Source: Vibrio penaeicida
GTDB taxonomy: Bacteria; Pseudomonadota; Gammaproteobacteria; Enterobacterales; Vibrionaceae
Assembly: GCF_030689305.1 (NCBI RefSeq)
Contig: NZ_JAUYVM010000002.1
Coordinates: forward strand, 248,001-312,000
Length of the DNA stretch: 64,000 bases
Direction: 5' to 3'
Under the pieces are notes generated by a model. It saw nothing but the letters and a program-made list of their open reading frames with translations. It was not told where the DNA came from and made no database searches. Position numbers and translations under genes: made by a program. Below, piece after piece: positions 53,367 to 63,902 of this stretch (position 1 is the first letter of the stretch; the number at the start of each line of letters is the position of its first letter).

Positions 53367-54173
53367 CTATTTTTGCGTTGCCGCTTTCATTGGCTCAACA
53401 AAGCTTGCAAGCGAAGTAAGCATAGCTGATTCGTCACTTACGTTTGCCTCTATGATCTTAACAACAGCAGAACCCGAAATAGCACCAGCCGCACCTGATT
53501 CCAACGCTTCTTTAACTTGCGCTGGCTCGGAAATACCAAAGCCTAGTAATGCTGGTGGCGCATTAAATTGAGAAAGTTTGCTCAACATGTCGCCGACAGG
53601 CATATTCGCTTTTGTTTCTGCACCTGTTACGCCCGCACGCGAGAGCAAGTATGTGTAGCCACCACCCAATTCAGACACTTGTTGGAGTGTTTCATCTGAT
53701 GCAGTTGGTGGTGCAATAAAGATAGGATGAATGCCATATTTGTGCGCGGCTTCTACAAACTCTTTGCTTTCGTTTGTTGGTACGTCGGCGATCAGTACAG
53801 AGTCAATTCCAGCATCTGAGCAACGTTTGTAGAAACTCTCGATACCGTTTGCGTAAACCAAGTTGGCGTACATTAATAAACCAATTGGCAAGTCTGGGTG
53901 CTGCTTGCGGATTGCCGCAATACTTTCAAAACAAATATCGGGTGTGGTTCCTGAATCCAACGCGCGGATATTCGCACCTTGAATCGTTGGGCCATCCGCC
54001 AGCGGATCGGAGAACGGGAAGCCCAATTCAAGTGCATCTGCACCTGCTTCGACCAGCGTTTCCATGATTTTCAGAGATTGCTTTGGGTTTGGATCGCCAA
54101 CGGTGACAAAAGGAACAAATGCGCCTTGGTTTTTTTCAGCCAAGCGGGCGAACATAGCTTGATAACGATCCAT
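53367..54173 (-). CDS. trpA: Tryptophan synthase alpha subunit
   Basis: 268 residues. Cleaves indole-3-glycerol phosphate to indole and G3P. Catalytic Glu in [16 protein letters not shown] (near 49) and Asp near 60 are present. Start overlaps the trpB stop (TAATG). Last gene of the trp operon. Confidence 0.98.
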   Translation of the reverse strand: MDRYQAMFARLAEKNQGAFVPFVTVGDPNPKQSLKIMETLVEAGADALELGFPFSDPLADGPTIQGANIRALDSGTTPDICFESIAAIRKQHPDLPIGLLMYANLVYANGIESFYKRCSDAGIDSVLIADVPTNESKEFVEAAHKYGIHPIFIAPPTASDETLQQVSELGGGYTYLLSRAGVTGAETKANMPVGDMLSKLSQFNAPPALLGFGISEPAQVKEALESGAAGAISGSAVVKIIEANVSDESAMLTSLASFVEPMKAATQK

Positions 54174-55363
54174 TACAGCGCTCCTTTTTTCTCAAGAATA
54201 TCGTGAACAGTGAAGATATCTTTATCACCACGACCTGATAAGTTCACAATCAGCAGTTGTTCTTTTTCTGGGTTGTCATGTGCCATTTTCAAGGCGTAAG
54301 CCAGCGCGTGAGAAGATTCCAAAGCAGGAATAATACCTTCGTTTCGAGCGAGAGTTTGGAAGGCTTCCAATGCTTCATCATCGCTTATCGCCACGTACTC
54401 CGCTCTGCCTGTCGCGTTCAAATGCGCATGCTGAGGACCAACTGAAGGGAAATCCAAACCTGCCGAGACAGAGTAAGACTCTTCCACTTGTCCGTGGCTG
54501 TCTTGCATCAACGGTGCTTTCATACCAAAGAAGATGCCCGTTTTACCGTGTTTGAGTGGCGCGCCGTGTTGGTCAGTATCAATCCCCAAACCTGCTGGCT
54601 CTACGCCAATAAGTGCTACATCGGTTTCTTCTATGAAATCGGCAAACATACCAATGGCGTTCGAACCACCGCCAACACACGCAATGATAGAGTTTGGCAG
54701 TCGACCTTCTCTAGCAAGGATCTGATTTTTGGTTTCTTCACCAATCATGCGTTGGAATTCACGAACAATGGTTGGGAATGGGTGAGGACCCGCTGCTGTA
54801 CCTAAAAGGTAATGCGCTGTCTCATAAGATGCAGACCAGTCACGCAGAGCTTCGTTACAGGCATCTTTAAGCGTAGAACTGCCCGAGTGTACAGGAATCA
54901 CTTCCGCGCCCATAAGTTTCATACGGAATACGTTGGGGCTTTGACGTTCTACGTCTTTTGCACCCATGTAAACGCGGCACTTCAAGCCTAGAAGCGCACA
55001 AGCCAATGCTGTTGCCACACCGTGCTGACCTGCGCCTGTTTCTGCAATGATTTCGTTCTTACCCATGCGCTTGGCAAGTAATGCTTGACCAAGTACTTGG
55101 TTGGTCTTGTGCGCGCCGCCGTGAAGCAAGTCTTCGCGCTTAAGGTACAGTTTTGTTTTTGTCCCTTTCGTTAAATTACGAGTCAGCGTTAGAGCGGTTG
55201 GACGACCCGCGTACTCTTGCAGTAAACCCATAAACTCGGCATGAAAATCGGGATCTTCTTGGGCATCAATAAACGCTTGTTCTAATTGTTCAAGCGCTGG
55301 CACCAAGATTTGTGGTACATACTGACCACCATATTCTCCAAAGTAGGCATCAAGTTTTGCCAT
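54173..55363 (-). CDS. trpB: Tryptophan synthase beta subunit
   Basis: 396 residues. PLP enzyme joining indole and serine. PLP Lys in [11 protein letters not shown] (near 86), phosphate loop GGGSNA, and the GEYGGQYVP start. RBS AAGGA 6 nt upstream. Forms the alpha2beta2 complex with TrpA. Confidence 0.98.
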   Translation of the reverse strand: MAKLDAYFGEYGGQYVPQILVPALEQLEQAFIDAQEDPDFHAEFMGLLQEYAGRPTALTLTRNLTKGTKTKLYLKREDLLHGGAHKTNQVLGQALLAKRMGKNEIIAETGAGQHGVATALACALLGLKCRVYMGAKDVERQSPNVFRMKLMGAEVIPVHSGSSTLKDACNEALRDWSASYETAHYLLGTAAGPHPFPTIVREFQRMIGEETKNQILAREGRLPNSIIACVGGGSNAIGMFADFIEETDVALIGVEPAGLGIDTDQHGAPLKHGKTGIFFGMKAPLMQDSHGQVEESYSVSAGLDFPSVGPQHAHLNATGRAEYVAISDDEALEAFQTLARNEGIIPALESSHALAYALKMAHDNPEKEQLLIVNLSGRGDKDIFTVHDILEKKGAL

Positions 55364-55401
55364 GATAATTCCTTAACTTTAAACGAGCTTTTCGTTTGTG
55401 A

Positions 55402-56799
55402 TCAGTAGTGTCTAATTTCTTTAAATGCTTCGGTTAGTTTGGTTTGATCTTTGTGACCCGGAGAACTTTCTACTCCAGAATTTAGATCCAACCCAAGGCA
55501 ACCAAGATTCGCGGCGTCTCTTACGTTTCCTGGCGAGAGCCCACCAGCAAGCATGACGTTCTTTTCTTCACCAATGAGCGACCAATCAAATGTGACTCCT
55601 GTACCGCCGGACTGATTTCCGACTTTGGAATCTAATAGGTGTCGATTGACGTGTTGTTCTAAAAGCTGAGGTGCTTTATCGGTCACACCGTATGCCTTCC
55701 AGATTTGGCATTGTTCAGGAAGAGCTGTTTTCAATATATCGACAAATGCTTGGTCTTCGTCGCCATGAAGCTGGACAGCCGCAAGCCCCAAATCATTAGC
55801 AATAGAAGTGACTTCTTGTACGGAATGATTTTGAAAAACGCCCACATATTGAAGCGGTGCACCACTCATGACTCGGCGAGCTTTATCTGCATCGACGTAT
55901 CGTTTGGATTTTTCAACAAAGATCAAACCGCCGTAAACCGCTCCAGATTGGTAAACCTTGGCAGCGTCATCTGCTTGAGTAAGCCCACAGACTTTGTTTT
56001 CACCGAGTAAAACTCGACGGACAGCAAGCTCAAGGTTGTCTTCAGACATGAGTGAACTGCCGATCAAGAAACCGTCGGCATATTCTGCAAGATCGCGGAC
56101 TTGCTGGTTGTTATAAATGCCAGATTCAGAGATGACAATCGTACCTTCAGGTAACTTAGGTGCCAGTTCTTTTGTTCGATTCAAATCGATGGATAAATCC
56201 CGCAAGTTACGGTTGTTGATGCCGACCACTTTCGCTTTTAGCACAATGGCTCTTTCAAGTTCTTCGTCGTTGCTGACTTCGGTCAGAATACCGAGATTCA
56301 AGCTGTCAGCGACTTCTGCAAGCGCTTTGTATTGGTCGTCGTCCAGCACAGAAAGCATCAGCAAAATAGCGTCTGCTTGGTAATGACGTGCAAGATAGAC
56401 TTGATAGATGTCTATCATAAAGTCTTTACACAATACCGGCTGAGAAACTTGCTTTTTTACTTGAGGTAAGAAATCAAAGTTACCTTGAAAGTATTTTTCA
56501 TCCGTTAAGACAGAGATTGCGCTGGCATGGTTGTTGTAAACCGAGGCAATGTAATCCAAATCGAAATCTTCACGAATGAGCCCTTTGGAAGGGGACGCCT
56601 TTTTGCACTCTAAAATGAACGCGGATTTATCTTGAGATAAAGCATCGTAAAAGCTTCTGTCAGAAGACACTAGCGAAGATTGAAATGTTTCTAGAGGCTG
56701 AGATTTCTTACGCTCGGCAACCCAAACGTGTTTGTCATCAACAATTTTTGCTAGCACTTGAGCCATATCTCGGTTGTGCTTGGTAATGTGTTCAGACAT
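55402..56799 (-). CDS. trpCF: Bifunctional indole-3-glycerol phosphate synthase / PRA isomerase
   Basis: 465 residues: TrpC domain (about 1-265) with ILECKKASPSKGLI and CKDFMIDIYQVY, then TrpF domain (about 267-465) with VCGLTQADDAA, AVQLHGDED and LAGGLSPGNV and LDLNSGVE. The fusion is usual in gammaproteobacteria. Catalyses steps three and four of tryptophan synthesis. Confidence 0.98.
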   Translation of the reverse strand: MSEHITKHNRDMAQVLAKIVDDKHVWVAERKKSQPLETFQSSLVSSDRSFYDALSQDKSAFILECKKASPSKGLIREDFDLDYIASVYNNHASAISVLTDEKYFQGNFDFLPQVKKQVSQPVLCKDFMIDIYQVYLARHYQADAILLMLSVLDDDQYKALAEVADSLNLGILTEVSNDEELERAIVLKAKVVGINNRNLRDLSIDLNRTKELAPKLPEGTIVISESGIYNNQQVRDLAEYADGFLIGSSLMSEDNLELAVRRVLLGENKVCGLTQADDAAKVYQSGAVYGGLIFVEKSKRYVDADKARRVMSGAPLQYVGVFQNHSVQEVTSIANDLGLAAVQLHGDEDQAFVDILKTALPEQCQIWKAYGVTDKAPQLLEQHVNRHLLDSKVGNQSGGTGVTFDWSLIGEEKNVMLAGGLSPGNVRDAANLGCLGLDLNSGVESSPGHKDQTKLTEAFKEIRHY

Positions 56800-56804
56800 T
56801 GTGT

Positions 56805-57803
56805 TTAGCCTCTCTCTGCCAATTGTTTTACGAGTTCATACGCTTTGCCAGAATTCATCGCATCAATAGCTTTTTGCGTGTTAGCCTTCAGATCTTCATT
56901 CCCAAACAGTTTCAGTAGTAAAGAGACATTAACTGCTACCGCCGATAGCTGAGCTTCTGTGCCTTTACCCGTCAAAATATCGGTAATAATGGCGCGATTT
57001 TCAGCGGGCTCTCCACCTTTAATGGCTTCCAATGGGTGGGTATTGACACCGAAATCAGCAGGGGACAACGTATATTCTTCAATCTTACCGTCTTTGATTT
57101 CGGCAACTAACGTATCGCCGTGGATCGCCACTTCATCTAAGCCGCTGCCATGGACAACAGCAGCACGCTTCATACCCATTTGTAACATCGTTTCTGCGAT
57201 AGGGCGAACCAGTGCCGCATCGTACACACCCATTAATTCAATGTTTGGGCGAGCTGGGTTGATCAGAGGGCCAAGAATATTGAAGATGGTACGAGTTTTC
57301 ATGGTTTGGCGAACAGGCATCGCGTGTCGCACACCACCGTGATATTGAGGTGCAAATAGGAACGCGACACCTAAATCATCCACCGCTTTACGCGTATCTT
57401 CAGCGCTCATAGCGAGATTTATGCCGAAAGAGTCCAGCAAGTCAGACGAGCCAGATTTGCTGGAAACACCACGGTTACCATGTTTTGCGACTTTGACACC
57501 ACACGCGGCAGCAACAAACGCCGCTGTTGTTGAGATGTTTATGGTGTTAGAGCCGTCACCGCCCGTGCCAACAATATCAGCGAAGTCATAATCTGGACGT
57601 GGGAAAGGGTTGGCATTTGCCAGTAATGCTGAAGCGGCTCCAGCGATTTCGTTAGGTGTTTCACCTTTGATTTTCAAAGCCGTAAGAACAGCGGCCAATA
57701 AAATAGGATCCATTTCACCTTTGATGATGACGTCAAAAAGCTGCTGACTTTCGTCTTTGGTCAGAGATTGCTGGTCGTAGAGCTTGTTTATAATGTGTTC
57801 CAT
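56805..57803 (-). CDS. trpD: Anthranilate phosphoribosyltransferase
   Basis: 332 residues from ATG 57803 (AAGGAAG 6 nt upstream favours it over ATG 57818). GTGGDGSNTINIST is the PRPP loop (near 79) and KHGNRGVSSKSGSSDLL follows. Not fused to TrpG as in E. coli. Confidence 0.97.
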   Translation of the reverse strand: MEHIINKLYDQQSLTKDESQQLFDVIIKGEMDPILLAAVLTALKIKGETPNEIAGAASALLANANPFPRPDYDFADIVGTGGDGSNTINISTTAAFVAAACGVKVAKHGNRGVSSKSGSSDLLDSFGINLAMSAEDTRKAVDDLGVAFLFAPQYHGGVRHAMPVRQTMKTRTIFNILGPLINPARPNIELMGVYDAALVRPIAETMLQMGMKRAAVVHGSGLDEVAIHGDTLVAEIKDGKIEEYTLSPADFGVNTHPLEAIKGGEPAENRAIITDILTGKGTEAQLSAVAVNVSLLLKLFGNEDLKANTQKAIDAMNSGKAYELVKQLAERG

Positions 57804-57872
57804 AAATTCTTCCTTCATTTTGCCCCGACTTAGACGGCAAGGCTGAGTATCCGTAATTTGTTTTTATTCTTA

Positions 57873-58451
57873 CTACGCCAGTGCCCAGTGAATGGTGTTT
57901 GCTAACAAGTTTGCGCCTTGCGTGGTCATGATCGATTCAGGGTGGAACTGAAAACCAATGACTTTATCTTCTTCATTTACCACGGACATGACAAGCCCGT
58001 CGACTTCCGCGGTGATTTCCAGTGATTCTGGTACCGATGTCGCGACTAAAGAATGGTATCTCGCAATTGCAATAGGAGAGGGCAGTCCTTGGTAAGCCGC
58101 ATGATTTTGATGCGCCATCATGGACACCTTTCCATGAACGATGTCACCCGCGCCGGCGACCGTACCACCATATGCCTCTACGATGGCTTGATGACCAAGG
58201 CAAATACCTATCATTGGTACTTTTCCTTTCAGGCGTTGGATCAATTCCGGCATGCATCCCGCTTCAGAAGGTGCGCCCGGACCCGGTGATAAAACAACAA
58301 CTGGGCTTTCTAATTTGCTAATGGCTTCTTCTATGACAGCGGCAGCAATATGATTGCGATAAATGGTGACGTGATGACCAAGCGATCGAAATTGATCCAC
58401 CAAGTTGTAAGTGAAGGAGTCAAAGTTGTCTACAAATACTAAGTTCGCCAT
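57873..58451 (-). CDS. trpG: Anthranilate synthase component II (glutamine amidotransferase)
   Basis: 192 residues, class I amidotransferase: DNFDSFTYNL start, oxyanion SPGPGAPSEAG, nucleophile Cys in GICLGHQAI (near 84), and His-Glu in FQFHPESIMT. Supplies ammonia to TrpE. GGAG 8 nt before ATG. Confidence 0.97.
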   Translation of the reverse strand: MANLVFVDNFDSFTYNLVDQFRSLGHHVTIYRNHIAAAVIEEAISKLESPVVVLSPGPGAPSEAGCMPELIQRLKGKVPMIGICLGHQAIVEAYGGTVAGAGDIVHGKVSMMAHQNHAAYQGLPSPIAIARYHSLVATSVPESLEITAEVDGLVMSVVNEEDKVIGFQFHPESIMTTQGANLLANTIHWALA

Positions 58452-58456
58452 CTTCT

Positions 58457-60022
58457 TTACTCCTTATGCGCTGTTTGGATTGCTGAAATAACCGCTTGCG
58501 CTTTACCGCGAGTTTCATCGGCTTCTGCTTGAGGGTTAGAATCGTAAACCACACCTGCACCTGCTTGTACTTGTGCAATACCATCTTCGATGTAAGCGGA
58601 ACGAATAACGATACAGGTATCTAAATCCCCTTCACCGGTCAGGTATCCAACCGCACCGCCATAACTGCCCCGACGCGCTTTTTCTACATCACGTATAAGT
58701 TGCATCGCACGAATTTTTGGGGCACCAGTTAACGTGCCCATATTCATGCACGCTTGATAAGCATGCAGTGCGTCTAAATCTTCACGCAGTTGCCCCACAA
58801 CGCGAGACACCAAATGCATAACATGGCTATAACGGTCGACTTTCAGTAAATCTGCAACATGCCTGGTACCTGCTTCGGAGATACGAGCTACGTCGTTACG
58901 TGCTAAATCAACCAGCATCATGTGTTCTGCGTTTTCTTTCATGTCTGCACGCAGTTCTAATTCAATGCGGCTATCTAGGTCAAAATCGATACCGCCATCC
59001 GGTCTTTTTCCACGAGGGCGTGTTCCTGCAATAGGATAGATTTCGACTTGGTTGGTGGTGGTTTCGTATTTCAGAGCACTTTCTGGAGAGGCACCAAATA
59101 AAGTGAAAAGCTCATCGTGCATGTAGAACATGTATGGGCTTGGATTACTGCGCTTCAGTTCTTTGTATGCAGCCAGTGGCGAAGGACAAGGTAGCGTAAA
59201 ACGTCGTGACGGAACGACTTGGAAGACGTCACCTTTTACCACGTATTCTTTCAAGTCGGTAACGGTTTGGCAGAATACCTCATCAGAGATGCTTGGAACG
59301 GCCTTTACGTCAGCCAGTTTTTGAGCGTCTTTTAGCGGAGCTGGCTCATGACTTTTTTCGGCTATATCTGCTAATCGTGCTTTTAATGTTTGTTCTGTCG
59401 AGCTATCACCATCAAATTGCGTAGCTTGAACTGTGCACTGTCTAGTTTGGTGATCCACCACCATAAGGGTTTCAGCTACATAAAATACGTAGTCAGGGCA
59501 TGAGTTAGTGGCGTCTGCATGTCCAAGTGGTTCGAAGTTTGCCACGTGGTCATACGCAAACAATCCACCCATAAATATCGTGTGCTTATCTTTGTTTTTA
59601 AGGTCGTAGCTGTGTTGCACAAGACGAAGCGCATCAAAGCTTGAGGCTTCACGTAGGCGGCTGTCTTCATCTAAATTGGCATCAGGTTCTTCGAAATCTA
59701 AAACTAAGCTATCGTCGCTTAAGACATATTCAACATCATGATGTAAATTGGTCGAAAGGCGTTTAATCAGGTGACGACCGTTTTCTGTTAGGGCTTCGTA
59801 CACCACTTGGTGACCGCGACAGACAATTCGAACAGCAGCATCAACGAGCAACCAACTGCTTAGGTTTTCTTTGGAATCGATCTCAGCAGACTCAAGTAAG
59901 AGGCTGTTGGTTTTTTCTGAGCAAAGCACCTGAAAAAGGCGTGTAGGATCTTCGCTGTAAGGCACGGACATTGGGTGAAGTGTTACTTGTCCTTTCTCTT
60001 TTATCATTATGGCCTTATTCAC
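58457..60022 (-). CDS. trpE: Anthranilate synthase component I
   Basis: 521 residues. Start is GTG 60022, with AAGGAGG just upstream; ATG six codons in is too far from it. Chorismate-binding motifs PIAGTRPRGKRPDGG, DLARNDVARI and GTLTGAPKIRAM present. LLESAEIDSKENLSSW near 39-54 is the tryptophan feedback site. First structural gene behind the leader and attenuator. Confidence 0.97.
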   Translation of the reverse strand: MNKAIMIKEKGQVTLHPMSVPYSEDPTRLFQVLCSEKTNSLLLESAEIDSKENLSSWLLVDAAVRIVCRGHQVVYEALTENGRHLIKRLSTNLHHDVEYVLSDDSLVLDFEEPDANLDEDSRLREASSFDALRLVQHSYDLKNKDKHTIFMGGLFAYDHVANFEPLGHADATNSCPDYVFYVAETLMVVDHQTRQCTVQATQFDGDSSTEQTLKARLADIAEKSHEPAPLKDAQKLADVKAVPSISDEVFCQTVTDLKEYVVKGDVFQVVPSRRFTLPCPSPLAAYKELKRSNPSPYMFYMHDELFTLFGASPESALKYETTTNQVEIYPIAGTRPRGKRPDGGIDFDLDSRIELELRADMKENAEHMMLVDLARNDVARISEAGTRHVADLLKVDRYSHVMHLVSRVVGQLREDLDALHAYQACMNMGTLTGAPKIRAMQLIRDVEKARRGSYGGAVGYLTGEGDLDTCIVIRSAYIEDGIAQVQAGAGVVYDSNPQAEADETRGKAQAVISAIQTAHKE

Positions 60023-60156
60023 AAGACCTCCTTTTGATTAAACACGTTTCTCAAAATACATACTCGCATATTCAACTCTTCGCCCCAATCTTGGAAAGCG
60101 TTGTTTTGCTGCATTATTGTTCGGTTGAATGTGAGTAAGTCGACAAAACGAAAAAG

Positions 60157-60175
60157 CCCGCTCAGTGAGCGGGCT
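60157..60175 (-). terminator. trp attenuator terminator (3:4 stem)
   Basis: Minus strand GCCCGCTCACTGAGCGGGC followed by TTTTTCGTTTT. The 3' part of its upstream flank, AATAGCCCGC (60179-60170), is a perfect 10-bp complement of GCGGGCTATT (60218-60209) inside the leader, forming the competing 2:3 antiterminator. Confidence 0.92.
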
Positions 60176-60196
60176 ATTTCTTCAAGATTCTATAAA

Positions 60197-60340
60197 TCAG
60201 GTTAACGCAATAGCCCGCGTAGGTTTTAACCACACACGCCACCACGAAGCAACAACTATGTTTGAAGCAGCAACTAAGCTTGCTACAACATTGTCTGCTG
60301 TTACTTTGTCGTTATGTTGTGAGTTAAATTCCTGTAACAT
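60197..60340 (-). CDS. trpL: trp leader peptide
   Basis: 47 codons on the minus strand starting MLQEFNSQHNDKVTADNVVA, with Trp at positions 33, 34 and 37 (SWWRVW). Vibrio-type TrpL. Ribosome stalling at the Trp codons when tryptophanyl-tRNA is scarce would free region 2 to pair with region 3 and prevent termination at 60157. Confidence 0.92.
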   Translation of the reverse strand: MLQEFNSQHNDKVTADNVVASLVAASNIVVASWWRVWLKPTRAIALT

Positions 60341-60372
60341 GAGCAACCTTAGTGCGTAATCTGAAACTGTGT

Positions 60373-60404
60373 ACTAGTTAACTAGTGCAAGGAAAAAAAG
60401 TCAA
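60373..60404 (-). promoter_or_regulatory. trp promoter with TrpR operator
   Basis: Minus strand -35 TTGACT (60404-60399), 17-bp spacer, -10 TTAACT (60381-60376). The -10 is embedded in the perfect palindrome ACTAGTTAACTAGT (60373-60386), identical to the core of the E. coli TrpR operator. Repressor binding would block the -10. Control is thus repression plus attenuation. Confidence 0.93.
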
Positions 60405-60412
60405 GCATAAAT

Positions 60413-61288
60413 ATGAAAATAGATCTTCATAGCCATACCACCGCATCGGATGGACGGCTGACACCATCACAATTAATAGACAGAGCCCTCGAATTTGGGT
60501 TGCATACCCTTGCGATTACCGATCACGATACAGTTGACGGCTTACCTATTGCGCATGAGTACATTCGAGAAAATGATCTACCACTCACGTTGATTGATGG
60601 GATTGAGATATCAACGGTTTGGCAAAACAAAGACATTCATATTGTTGGACTCGGTGTGGATACGGATCATCCAGCGCTCCAAACGTTGATCAAAGAACAA
60701 AAGCAAAGACGGACTGAGCGCTCAGAGCTGATGGCACAGAGGCTGGAAAAGGTTACTCAAGAAGGCGTGCTAGACGGTGTAAGAGCCATAGCCGGAGAAG
60801 CTTCGCTAACCCGAGCGCATTTTGCTAAATGGCTCGTGGATAATGGCTATGCGAAAACCATGCAGCAAGTATTTAAAAAATATCTCACACGCAACAACCC
60901 TGGCTATGTCCCACCTGCATGGTGTTCTATTCCTGAAGCTGTAGATGCAATTCATCAAGCTGGAGGTCAGGCGGTACTGGCACATCCGGGTCGATATCAG
61001 TTAACGGCGAAATGGATAAAGCGCCTTATTACTGCGTTTTGTGAAGCGGGTGGAGATGCTATGGAAGTGGCTCAGCCACAACAAGCGCAACAAGAACGAC
61101 GCACTCTTGCCGATTATGCTATACAATACAAACTATTAGCTTCCCAAGGTTCTGACTTCCATTATCCTTCACCGTGGATGGAGCTGGGAAGAAATCTATG
61201 GCTGCCCTCTGGCGTTGAGCCAGTATGGAAAGATTGGGGTCTCACCCCACACTCAAGAGACGAAGAGCTCGTAAGCGAGGAAGATTAA
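60413..61288 (+). CDS. rnm: RNase AM / 3',5'-nucleotide bisphosphate phosphatase (PHP domain)
   Basis: 291 residues. PHP-domain metal motifs [11 protein letters not shown] (4-14), ITDHDTVDG (38-46), and VLAHPGRY near 190. Known as TrpH/YciV/Rnm; removes 5' nucleotides from RNA and cleaves pAp, acting in rRNA 5' maturation. Divergent from trp with only 72 bp between starts, so its promoter must overlap the trp control region. Stop overlaps the yciO start (TAATG). Confidence 0.93.
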   Translation: MKIDLHSHTTASDGRLTPSQLIDRALEFGLHTLAITDHDTVDGLPIAHEYIRENDLPLTLIDGIEISTVWQNKDIHIVGLGVDTDHPALQTLIKEQKQRRTERSELMAQRLEKVTQEGVLDGVRAIAGEASLTRAHFAKWLVDNGYAKTMQQVFKKYLTRNNPGYVPPAWCSIPEAVDAIHQAGGQAVLAHPGRYQLTAKWIKRLITAFCEAGGDAMEVAQPQQAQQERRTLADYAIQYKLLASQGSDFHYPSPWMELGRNLWLPSGVEPVWKDWGLTPHSRDEELVSEED

Positions 61289-61908
61289 TGAGCCAATTTT
61301 TTTACATTCATCCTGAAAACCCGCAAGCACGTTTAATTACCCAATCTGTTGCGATTATTCGCAATGGTGGTGTCGTCGTGTACCCAACCGATTCTGGTTA
61401 TGCCCTCGGCTGTCAGCTTGAAAACAAACAAGCGCTAGATCGCATCTGTCGAATTCGAAAACTGGACGATAAACATAATTTTACGTTGCTGTGCCGTGAT
61501 TTATCGGAGCTTTCGCTTTACGCCAGAGTCGACAATACAGCATTCCGGCTTTTGAAGAGCAATACTCCCGGGCCTTTCACATTTATCTTCAAGGGCACCA
61601 AAGAAGTACCTCGTCGTTTGATGAACTCAAAGAAAAAAACCATCGGTATTCGTGTTCCAGATAATGTGATTGCGTTAGAGCTGTTAGAAGCGCTAGGTGA
61701 ACCCTTGATGTCTACGACATTAATTTTACCGGGCAGTGACGTAGCGGAATCGGATCCTGAAGACATCCGCGATAAGCTAGAACATGCGGTTGATGTGATT
61801 CTAAATGGTGGCTATCTAGGCGAGCAACCAACGACGGTGGTTGACTTTAGCGAAGGCGATCCTGTTATTGCTCGTCTTGGTGCTGGTGATCCGGCGGCAT
61901 TTGAGTAA
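61288..61908 (+). CDS. yciO: YciO/YrdC/Sua5-family protein
   Basis: 206 residues from ATG 61288. Sua5/YrdC fold with GGVVVYPTDSGYALGCQL (about 25) and CRIRKLDDKHNFTLLC. The family makes threonylcarbamoyl-AMP, but YciO members differ from TsaC and have weak or unclear activity. Translationally coupled to rnm. Confidence 0.92.
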   Translation: MSQFFYIHPENPQARLITQSVAIIRNGGVVVYPTDSGYALGCQLENKQALDRICRIRKLDDKHNFTLLCRDLSELSLYARVDNTAFRLLKSNTPGPFTFIFKGTKEVPRRLMNSKKKTIGIRVPDNVIALELLEALGEPLMSTTLILPGSDVAESDPEDIRDKLEHAVDVILNGGYLGEQPTTVVDFSEGDPVIARLGAGDPAAFE

Positions 61909-62036
61909 GAAATCATACCGAAAGAGAAACAGCCCCTAGATTTTCATGGTGAAAGTCTGCGATAATACGCGCCCACCAAACTGGTGGCATCAAATTTTGC
62001 ACTCGACGTCTGTGAAGGCGACACATAGGTAAATAA

Positions 62037-62963
62037 ATGAGCGAAAAGTTACAGAAAATTTTAGCGCGTGCTGGTCACGGTTCACGCCGTGAGATTGAAG
62101 CGTTAATCAAAACTGGGCGTGTTAGCGTGAACGGTATCGTTGCTAAGCTTGGCGAACGCTTGGAAGATGAGAATGCAGTTGTTCGTATTGACGGACATAA
62201 CGTATCTGTAAAAGCATCGGAAGAAGTGGTTTGTCGTGTACTAGCCTACTACAAACCGGAAGGTGAGCTTTGTACTCGCCACGACCCTGAAGGTCGCCGT
62301 ACGGTATTTGACCGTTTGCCTAAAATTCAAGGGGCTCGCTGGGTATCAGTTGGTCGTCTTGATGCGAATACCTCTGGCTTGTTGTTGTTTACCACAGATG
62401 GTGAGCTTGCAAATAGATTGATGCACCCATCTCGTCAGGTTGATCGTGAGTACCTTGTTCGTGTGTTCGGTGAAGTAACCGAAAAAATGATCCAGAACTT
62501 GGTTCGTGGCGTTAAGCTTGAAGATGGCATGGCTCGTTTTGAAGATGTTGTTTACGCTGGTGGTGAAGGTATGAACCATACTTTCTACGTCGTAATCAAT
62601 GAAGGTCGTAACCGTGAAGTTCGCCGTTTGTGGGAATCTCAAGGTCCGACTGTAAGCCGACTTAAGCGTGTTCGTTATGGTGATATCTTCTTAGACAAGA
62701 AGTTGCCTCGTGGCGGTTGGATGGAGCTTGAACTAAAAGAAGTGAACTACTTGAGAGAGATGGTCGAGCTTCAACCAGAAAAGACTTCAATGATTGATCC
62801 ACACAACTCATCTCGCAACCGTGATCGTTCACGTAGCCAGAAAATCCGACGCGCAGTTAAGCGTCACGAAGAGCGTGTGAGCAAGCCAGCAGGTAGAAGC
62901 AACCAGCGACGTAAGCCTGGAAAGCCAGCGAAACCAACCAAATCGACTCGTCGCCAAGGTTAA
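62037..62963 (+). CDS. rluB: 23S rRNA pseudouridine(2605) synthase
   Basis: 308 residues. S4 RNA-binding domain (1-60, [21 protein letters not shown]), catalytic [14 protein letters not shown] with Asp near 105, and a basic C-terminal tail rich in Arg/Lys/Ser (about 255-308). Modifies U2605 of 23S rRNA. Distinguished from RsuA/RluF by length and tail. Confidence 0.93.
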   Translation: MSEKLQKILARAGHGSRREIEALIKTGRVSVNGIVAKLGERLEDENAVVRIDGHNVSVKASEEVVCRVLAYYKPEGELCTRHDPEGRRTVFDRLPKIQGARWVSVGRLDANTSGLLLFTTDGELANRLMHPSRQVDREYLVRVFGEVTEKMIQNLVRGVKLEDGMARFEDVVYAGGEGMNHTFYVVINEGRNREVRRLWESQGPTVSRLKRVRYGDIFLDKKLPRGGWMELELKEVNYLREMVELQPEKTSMIDPHNSSRNRDRSRSQKIRRAVKRHEERVSKPAGRSNQRRKPGKPAKPTKSTRRQG

Positions 62964-62989
62964 CCCAAACCATACAGTTTTCTGTTCAG

Positions 62990-63020
62990 AGCCTCGCCAA
63001 TGTGCGAGGCTTTTGTTTTT
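62990..63020 (+). terminator. Rho-independent terminator after rluB
   Basis: AGCCTCGC (62990-62997) pairs with GCGAGGCT (63004-63011), loop CAATGT, then TTTGTTTTT. Confidence 0.88.
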
Positions 63021-63180
63021 CTAGCTTTGTTCTACTTTATACCAATCGTAGTAAGTAATTGCTCATTCTAGCTTGTTAAAACACTCGATAACTGCATTAA
63101 AAAATTTGATTGTAGAATAACTACTTATCGAAATTTTTTGCCTTGTTATCAAGCGTTTTTCCTTCGCTATTTATGAACAC

Positions 63181-63891
63181 TTACTTACTGTGATTGGTAT
63201 TAGTGCCCGTTGCTTGCTTGAGATCACTTAAAGCATTCTCCAGCAGAGACGACATTAAATCACTTGCCAGTTGCCCATTGCCTGCCACAATCGCGTCGTA
63301 GACTTTTTTATGTTCTTCTACCCAAGATTCGTCATCCAGATCTTTCTGAGCAAGTCGGAATGTATGCTGTAAAACCACGGATATCATGTCACCAAGAGAG
63401 CGATAAAATCGGTTTCCCGTCGCATCTAGAATGGCACAATGAAAGGCTAAGTCATGTCGGACTCTGTCTTCTTCGTCCAAGTACAAAGTCATGCCTTGTA
63501 ATGTACGACGCATCGCAATATCGTCGTCTTTTGAAAATCGGCTTGCAGCTAGGTAAGCGGCTCTTGGTTCAAATGCCAATCTCAAATCGTAGAGTTCAAC
63601 AATTAAATCACTATTTAAAGAGCTTTTTACCACCCAAGAGAGAACTTCACTGTCGAGCATGTGCCATTCTGAAGTGGGGCGAACTCTTAAACCCAAGCGC
63701 GGCACAGATTCCACCATTCCTTTGCCATTCAGTACTTTAATGGCTTCTCTGACAGCAGTTCTTGATACACTGAATTCTTCAATAAGGTCTTGCTCATTTC
63801 CAAACATTACCCCTGGAGGGTAACGACCACTAACAACACGCTGCCCAATTTCTGTGGCTACGTGTTCATGTAAAAACTGCTTCTTGGTCAA
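63181..63891 (-). CDS. GntR-family regulator, FadR subgroup
   Basis: 236 residues. GntR winged HTH (about 7-75, FSVSRTAVREAIKVLNGKGM) and an all-helical FCD effector domain (about 85-230) with metal-binding His/Asp pattern DLRLAFEPRAAYLA and HDLAFHCAILDATGN. Start is TTG 63891: an in-frame stop lies three codons upstream and TTAGGA is 9-10 nt before. Typical regulators of sugar-acid catabolism (gluconate, galactonate, uronate). Lies just after an SDR gene on the same strand. Confidence 0.87.
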   Translation of the reverse strand: MTKKQFLHEHVATEIGQRVVSGRYPPGVMFGNEQDLIEEFSVSRTAVREAIKVLNGKGMVESVPRLGLRVRPTSEWHMLDSEVLSWVVKSSLNSDLIVELYDLRLAFEPRAAYLAASRFSKDDDIAMRRTLQGMTLYLDEEDRVRHDLAFHCAILDATGNRFYRSLGDMISVVLQHTFRLAQKDLDDESWVEEHKKVYDAIVAGNGQLASDLMSSLLENALSDLKQATGTNTNHSK

Positions 63892-63902
63892 TTTTTTTCA
63901 TC

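Noticed and set aside
56959..57342. 127-codon plus-strand ORF inside trpD
   Set aside because: Antisense to a highly conserved gene; no independent evidence.
63001..63008. TGTGCGAG outside the island, matching the promoter module box
   Set aside because: It is part of the rluB terminator stem and has no TATAAT-like box at the required distance.
63264..63740. 158-codon plus-strand ORF over the GntR gene
   Set aside because: The minus-strand frame gives a full GntR/FCD protein; the plus-strand frame is its shadow.
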